The translations under genes were made by a program, and so were the position numbers. From positions 39,689,253 through 39,753,252 of the forward strand of contig CM018691.1 in the NCBI GenBank assembly GCA_009363875.1: a DNA stretch of 64,000 nt, written 5' to 3'. The DNA comes from Mikania micrantha (lineage: Eukaryota > Streptophyta > Magnoliopsida > Asterales > Asteraceae). Below, piece after piece: positions 59,049-64,000 of this stretch. How positions within the stretch are numbered: the first letter of the stretch is position 1; every line of letters starts with the position of its first letter. The notes under the pieces were generated by a model. The model ran no database searches. It saw only the letters and a program-made list of their open reading frames with translations, and had not been told where the DNA came from.

Positions 59049-60390
59049 TGATGAAGGTGTGAATAGTTGTATTGTTAGATGCGTAACTGCGTGATATTAT
59101 CAAGTTGTGGCACGAAACACGTTTACTTTGAGTATGTTTATGAATTGCAGGTGCCAAGTGGTTAAAGACGTGTTCGGGAGCTTATTGGATGATTAGAAGA
59201 GAAGCCGAGCAAGAAAAAAGGTAAAAACATGAAGCTCGGCAAGCCAAAACTTTACGGATGCATAACTCAGGCTAGGAGAGGAGTTACGGGGCCCATAACA
59301 TATGAAAACTGAGTTTCTCGACGAGACGAAGCCAATGGTGAGAAAATCCTGGGCGTATGGTACGACAAACCCAGCGTATCATACGGCCAGCGTATGATAC
59401 GCCCAAATTTCAGCGTTGACAGAAAGTTCTGGGTGTAGGGTATCCTGGTGGGCGTATGATACGCCCGGGCCCGGCGTATCATACGGCGACGGCAGGAAAA
59501 GTCCGATTTTTACCTAATTTCTCCCATATTTAAGGCCCAACTTTAGGGTTTCGTTTCTAAGACTTTTTGGGACGATTTCTGGGCGAAAAAGAGAGTTTTT
59601 CGGGCATTCCAAATCATCCAAATCAATCCAAGATCATCCGGATTCGTAGAAGCAAAGATCAAATCATGCCTATGATCAACGATTGTGAAGATTCAAGTTT
59701 GAGGATGTCCGGCTAGTTCGATTGTGATCATCTCCGGGTGAAGAATTAGGTTTGATAATTGGATTTGTTCTTTGATTCGTTGGATATTGGTATTGAATTC
59801 ATTCTTCGTAGTTTTATGGATTCAATAGTGTTTTGACTGTTAAACGATTATGATTTCTTGTTTCTTTTGCAATTTATAGTTCAAGTTCATTACTTTATTT
59901 TCATTCAGTGTATGATTGAATTAGTAATTAACGGAATTAGGGTTTTAAAGTGATTTAGAAATCTTTGTTTTTGTAGAACTTGTAATCAATCAAGTCAACA
60001 ACATCGGTCTAGTCATCGGTTGTCAACAAGATCATTGCTTTGTTTTCAAAACCATATATGTTTAGCAATTAAAGCATGAATCATGTCTATGTGATTCCCA
60101 ATTGACAAGTTACTAAAAACCTTATTGTCTTCCTAATTCGAAACCCGGAGTGATCACATTTTCCATCTATTGTTTACAACTCTTTTGTTTTAATTCGTTT
60201 GTTTAGTTTACTTAAATTTGTTTTACATAAAAACCAAAATCCAACATCCAAGTTTATTTTCTTAAGTGAATTTAATAAGTTAACAAAATTATATAACACT
60301 GACCACATGTTCCTCGTGGATACGATACCTGACTTACTCTAGCTACCTAGGTTAATTAGGTTTTTGCATGACCCCAACGACATGTCATCA
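59049..60390 (+). repeat. 5' LTR of the Athila/Tat-like element
   Basis: 1,342 bp. The near-palindrome cluster at 59340-59490 includes the perfect GGGCGTATGATACGCCC and GCGTATCATACGGC variants. Downstream of it are ATATTTAA (59526-59533), GGCCCA (59534-59539) and TAGGGTTT (59544-59551). Confidence 0.92.
59526..59551 (+). promoter_or_regulatory. TATA-like box with site II and telo-box motifs
   Basis: ATATTTAA is immediately followed by GGCCCA (site II complement) and, 5 bp later, AGGGTTT (telo-box complement). This repeats the combination seen in the unrelated LTR of element C. Confidence 0.5.
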
Positions 60391-60393
60391 AAA

Positions 60394-60411
60394 TGGCGCC
60401 ATTGCCGGGGA
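60394..60411 (+). other. Primer binding site, tRNA-Asp
   Basis: TGGCGCCATTGCCGGGGA, three bases after the LTR end, matches the complement of the plant tRNA-Asp 3' end with about one mismatch, as in Athila/Tat elements. Confidence 0.9.
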
Positions 60412-60586
60412 ACTAGTGCGCTTAGTGTTATATCATCTTGTTTGATTTTATTTTTACTGTTTTCTTTTAAATCCTAAAAAAACAAAAAGATTCTTATTTT
60501 CATTTGTTTTTCAGTTATTCTTAATTTTATTTAGTTAGTTTGTTCAGGTTTACGTGGGTATTTTTGTGTGTGTGTGCAGATTAGCG

Positions 60587-61366
60587 ATGAATTTTGTGCA
60601 ATACTCATGTATGTGTTGCGGGAGTCCATGTCACCAGAAAGATGATTGTCCTGAGTTTTGGCAAAGGGGAGAGGATATGAGGAGATGATTATATCTTGCG
60701 TCTCTTTACTATGATGATGTACCCTATCCAGATACTTTTCCAGCTTCATCAACTTACCAAGAAATTTATCAGTCGGATGCTGACTACAATTATAGGTTAG
60801 AGTGGGATTGCAATAGCTATGGACCCAAGATGACACCTTATTCAGGTTATCATGAGGAGTATGATAGTTACCCCAATTGTCAAGAAAATCTTGCAAGCCC
60901 AATTATTGAGCCACTTCATATTACTTATCAATCTGAGGAAGAGAAACAAATTGCTCGATTGGGCGTGTTTCTATCCAAGATAAATGAGGTGTTATCATCA
61001 GACCACCTTACAGATCAACAAAGTGTCGAATGCTTAAATTTCAAGTGTGAAGTGCTTTCAATGAGAATTGACGTAAGGATGCAATTTTCAGATGGAGAGA
61101 AAGAGGTTGTGGAGAATACCACACCAACTCCTTCCATTGCGGATGAACCTTACTCAATTGATGTGGTTGACGGTGCAGTGATAGAAAAAGTGGTTATCGA
61201 TCTTCCAAAGCATGAAGTTAAATGTGTTGATCAGGTAAATGACATAGCAGCACATGATGAACCGATGACTGAGACTCTCCTAAGTGTTTTAATCATCCCC
61301 CATTACATACTATTCAAAGTAACAAAGTTGGGGATGACTGTTCAAGAACAAAGAAGAGAAAAGTGA
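60587..61366 (+). pseudogene. Small gag-like ORF with an N-terminal zinc knuckle
   Basis: From ATG 60587 the frame reads 33 codons holding a knuckle CMCCGSPCHQKDDC (C-x2-C-x4-H-x4-C). A TGA follows at 60686-60688, then 225 further open codons in the same frame to 61366. The longest uninterrupted piece with its own Met starts at 60830. The downstream part has a Tyr/Asp-rich stretch (codons about 40-80) and then acidic sequence. I cannot match it to known gag. A knuckle at the very N-terminus rather than after a capsid is unusual and suggests that only a remnant of gag's nucleocapsid end is kept. One stop makes the full frame defective unless read through. Confidence 0.6.
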
Positions 61367-62494
61367 GATTACAAGATATTGGGCAAACCATTCAGAAGTG
61401 GCCTCGCAAGCATTTAAAGGACATGATGATCACGAGGAAGTGGATGTGGATCCAGCATGTTAAATACCGAGCATATGTTGGCAACTCGGTAGGTAAATGT
61501 TCACTACGACCTCCGTGAAAGATACATAAGGTATGGTCTGGCTATAGACCATAAACAAAACTTAGCGCTGCATAGGAGGCAACCTATGTGTTTGTATTAA
61601 TTTTATTTAGTTAGTTTGTTTATTTTTAAGTGTTTTCGTATTTAATATTTTTTGTTTTGTTGAGTTTCTGCCAAAATCATAGCTGGAAATAACTATGGGG
61701 AAGACAACGGAGATTCGAGGTCGATATGGCATCATTCGCATTATCTACATCACGAGGACAACAAGATCAGGTCCATGTTTTTTTCCCTCATTACTAGTTG
61801 TGTTTTTGTTTAGGGTTTGAATTCAAGTTTGGTTAATGATTTTGAAGAGATGATTGCATGATTGTGGTTAAATTTTAAAGTGAACCATACATTAGGGACA
61901 ATGTATCTCAAGTGTGGGGATGTTGGGGGGTGAAAACGAAAAAAAAACTTTTTGAGTTGCTCCAAGTAAACTCAAAGGGCTTGAAAATCAGAATTTTCAA
62001 TGTAAATCATCAACAATTGACCCGTTAATGTTTGAATCAGGTTCTTGGTCATAATTGAGTCTTTAAGTTGCATGATAGTGGTTGTGGCAAGTGTTTTGTA
62101 GAAACCATAAATGGAACAACAACTAATTAGGGGTGACATGCTAGATTGTAAGTAGCATGAATGTTTTTGTGTCGTCAACCTTTTATCCACCGTTTTTGTG
62201 AGAGTTGAGCCTTAATTGTAATATCTTTGTTTAGTGTTGATTGCTTCTGAGTGATACCAAAGTGTATACTAAATTAGAACTTGTGTTGCAATGCATGTTG
62301 ATATCGTATGCTAGAACTTGCACAAAAATGATTGAGGCATTAGGATTCACCATCGTTTTTGTTAGCCTTTTGTTTGTGATAATTTCTAATTTCAACCCAA
62401 CCATTAGAAACCATGTTTAGCCTTAGCCTAATTGTTTGTTGAGCCTTAAAGTCTTAATCCAAAAGTTGTGTAGTTAGTTTTCAAATTTAGTAAT
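61367..62494 (+). other. Non-coding internal region of the Athila/Tat-like element
   Basis: About 1.1 kb with no ORF worth calling. Near 61500-61600 is a conserved-looking stretch ending in the AGGCAA hairpin. The rest is A/T-rich and may carry packaging or dimerisation signals. Confidence 0.5.
61571..61588 (+). other. RNA hairpin CATAGG-AGGCAA-CCTATG
   Basis: A perfect 6-bp stem with an AGGCAA loop just after TTAGCGCTG. From general knowledge, comparable GCGCT..GGGAGGCAACCC hairpins occur in plant Athila/Tat elements with different stems around the same loop, which would mean the structure is conserved. Confidence 0.55.
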
Positions 62495-62557
62495 GAAAAA
62501 AAATTAAAAAAAAAAGAAAAAGAAAAAAAAAGAAAAAGAAAAAAAAGAGAAAAAAGC
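62495..62557 (+). repeat. A/G low-complexity tract
   Basis: About 60 nt of almost pure A with scattered G (AAAAAGAAAAAGAAAAAAAA-like). It is internal, 580 bp from the 3' LTR, so it is not the polypurine tract, which is GTGTGGGGATG at 63129-63139. Confidence 0.85.
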
Positions 62558-62600
62558 ATACTATTAGGTCAAATGACCTTAATATGAAGCAACAAAAAGA

Positions 62601-62621
62601 GTCGTTATAGTATAATGGTAA
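62601..62621 (+). other. tRNA-Asp 5'-half-like segment
   Basis: GTCGTTATAGTATAATGGTA plus one more A matches the first 21 nt of plant tRNA-Asp(GUC) as I know it at all but two positions, covering the acceptor 5' strand and the A-box. The anticodon and T-arm halves are not present afterwards, so this is not a tRNA gene. Confidence 0.5.
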
Positions 62622-63128
62622 ACGGAGCTTTGTAGTGGTTCAGTATTCTTCAATTTCCATTATTTTGTCGTCACTATCAAATTCCTTGTACCTACTTTAA
62701 CCCTAGCCTTTCATTACAACCCGTTAACTCCTGTTGATTTGTGTATGGTTTTAGCAATTCGGTGGAAGTATGATTGCAATACAAGTTTATGATGATGGTC
62801 ATTCACTTTTGGTTGAGAGTTCACATATATACTAGTGCATTATGACTAGTTCAGAAATAAACCGAGTGGAGAGAACATTGTGATTGGTGCAATACATTCA
62901 TGTGAAATATACTTGAAGCATGTTAGGTCTAGTTAGAGGTTATTCCATGTTTTGCTTGAAAAATCGTTTGTACTTGTCACAATGTAAAACTATGTAATGT
63001 AGTAAGTCTTGTGATTTGGTTATGATCTAGAACTTAATGTAAAAATTGGCGGGGCAATTGGGAAATGTATTTGATCATTATGGTTGGATGGTTTGGATGA
63101 GATTTGCTTGAGGGCAAGCAAAGAACAA

Positions 63129-63139
63129 GTGTGGGGATG
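63129..63139 (+). other. Polypurine tract of the Athila/Tat-like element
   Basis: GTGTGGGGATG abuts the 3' LTR start TGATGAAGG. Confidence 0.6.
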
Positions 63140-64000
63140 TGATGAAGGTGTGAATAGTTGTATTGTTTGATGCGTAACTGCGTGATATTATCAAGTTGCG
63201 GCACGAAACACGTTTACTTTGAGTATGTTTATGAATTGCAGGTGCCAAGTGGTTAAAGACGTGTTCGGGAGCTTATTGGATGATTAGAAGAGAAGCCGAG
63301 CAAGAAAAAAGGTAAAAACATGAAGCTCGGCAAGCCAAAACTTTGCGGATGCTTAACTCAGGCTAGGAGAGGAGTTACGGGGCCCATAACATATGAAAAC
63401 TGAGTTTCTCGACGAGACGAAGCCAATGGTGAGAAAATCCTGGGCGTATGGTACGGAAAACCCAGCGTATCATACGGCCAGCGTATGATACGCCCAAATT
63501 TCAGCGTTGACAGAAAGTTCTGGGCGTAGGGTATCCTGGTGGGCGTTTGATACGCCCGGGCCCGGCATATCATACGGCGACGACAGGAAAAGTCCGATTT
63601 TTACCTAATTTCTCCCATATTTAAGGCCCAACTTTAGGGTTTCGCTTCTAAGACTTTTTGGGACGATTTCTGGGCGAAAAAGAGAGTTTTTGGGGCATTC
63701 CAACTCATCCAAATCAATCCAAGATCATCCGGATTCGTAGAAGCAAAGATCAAATCATGCCTATGATCAACGATTGTGAAGATTCAAGTTTGAGGATGTC
63801 CGGCTAGTTCGATTGTGATCATCTCCGGGTGAAGAATTAGGTTTGATAATTGGATTTGTTCTTTGATTCGTTGGATATTGGTATTGAATTCATTCTTCGT
63901 AGTTTTATGGATTCAATAGTGTTTTGATTGTTAAACGATTATGATTTCTTGTTTCTTTTGCAATTTATAGTTCAAGTTCATTACTTTATTTTCATTCAGT
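63140..64000 (+). repeat. 3' LTR of the Athila/Tat-like element (cut by the window end)
   Basis: Repeats 59049-59909 with about 14 substitutions. One falls in the perfect palindrome: GGGCGTATGATACGCCC is GGGCGTTTGATACGCCC here. Confidence 0.92.

Larger units (their letters stand above)
59049..64000 (+). mobile_element. Athila/Tat-like non-autonomous LTR retrotransposon (3' end outside the window)
   Basis: A 1,342-bp LTR with TGATGA and TCATCA ends, a tRNA-Asp primer site, about 2.75 kb of internal DNA and the first 861 bp of the 3' LTR. There is no protease, RT or integrase, only one short gag-like ORF. The tRNA-Asp primer and a conserved AGGCAA-loop hairpin downstream of the ORF fit the Athila/Tat branch of Ty3/gypsy. 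By eye the LTR copies differ at about 14 of 861 positions. It must depend on an autonomous relative for replication proteins. The preceding ACTAA is its likely target duplication, not testable here. Confidence 0.85.

Noticed and set aside
61972..62190. 72-codon minus-strand ORF in the Athila-like element
   Set aside because: Antisense, short, no motif.
62495..62640. SINE with poly(A) tail and tRNA-like head
   Set aside because: The A/G tract lies before, not after, the tRNA-like head; no target duplication and no proper B-box spacing, so the LTR-element explanation is better.
62601..62672. Functional tRNA-Asp gene
   Set aside because: Only the first 21 nt match; the anticodon and T arms and the 3' acceptor strand are missing.

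Overview
This is plant nuclear DNA made almost entirely of transposable elements; I see no host protein-coding gene and no complete RNA gene. The evidence is plant-type Ty3/gypsy chromoviruses, Ty1/copia elements, a hAT transposase relic, an Athila/Tat-like non-autonomous element, and primer-binding sites matching plant initiator-Met and Asp tRNAs. The style (TGTCACACC-type LTR ends, long LTRs, dense nesting) suggests a large eudicot genome, perhaps Asteraceae; that is inference only. Layout: 1-11,104 is a minus-strand Ty3/gypsy chromovirus (element A), arranged LTR-internal-LTR plus a 289-bp stub of a second internal region, so two copies share one LTR. 11,105-17,315 is AT-rich debris with a GC-rich palindrome island, a hAT transposase relic (14,637-15,494) and a relic copia zinc knuckle. 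17,321-22,941 is a complete Ty1/copia element (E, minus strand, TSD TTGAT). From about 24,145 to 54,971 runs one old, minus-strand Ty1/copia relic (X), split by four insertions and interrupted again at its right edge. The insertions are a hAT-type MITE (24,448-36,529), itself carrying a complete plus-strand chromovirus B (24,509-36,007, TSD GGCCT); the young chromovirus C (37,265-50,232, TSD TTAGT, uninterrupted 1,533-codon gag-pol, 4,073-bp LTRs differing at about six sites); a solo LTR (51,987-54,806, TSD TTTAT); and the start of another LTR (54,972 onward). That last LTR carries a second, smaller probable solo LTR (57,259-58,960, TSD GTTAT) and, from 59,049 to the window end, an Athila/Tat-like non-autonomous element primed by tRNA-Asp. 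How the parts work: A, B and C each encode gag, protease, reverse transcriptase, RNase H, integrase and a terminal chromodomain-like segment. A and B also carry, between primer site and gag, an extra sense ORF (proline-rich, coiled-coil, C-terminal hydrophobic tail) and a 23-24-nt minisatellite (about 6 units in A, about 33 in B); C lacks both. B and A are broken by nonsense codons and frameshifts, and A has also lost the first integrase Asp; only C looks coding-competent. The Athila-like element has no pol and must rely on proteins from elsewhere. Most worth a second look: the tail-anchored pre-gag ORF, the minisatellite expansion, clusters of short near-palindromes at a similar place in the LTRs of several unrelated families, a tRNA-Asp 5'-half match inside the tRNA-Asp-primed element, and element C as a recent and possibly still mobile insertion. 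All divergence counts were made by eye.
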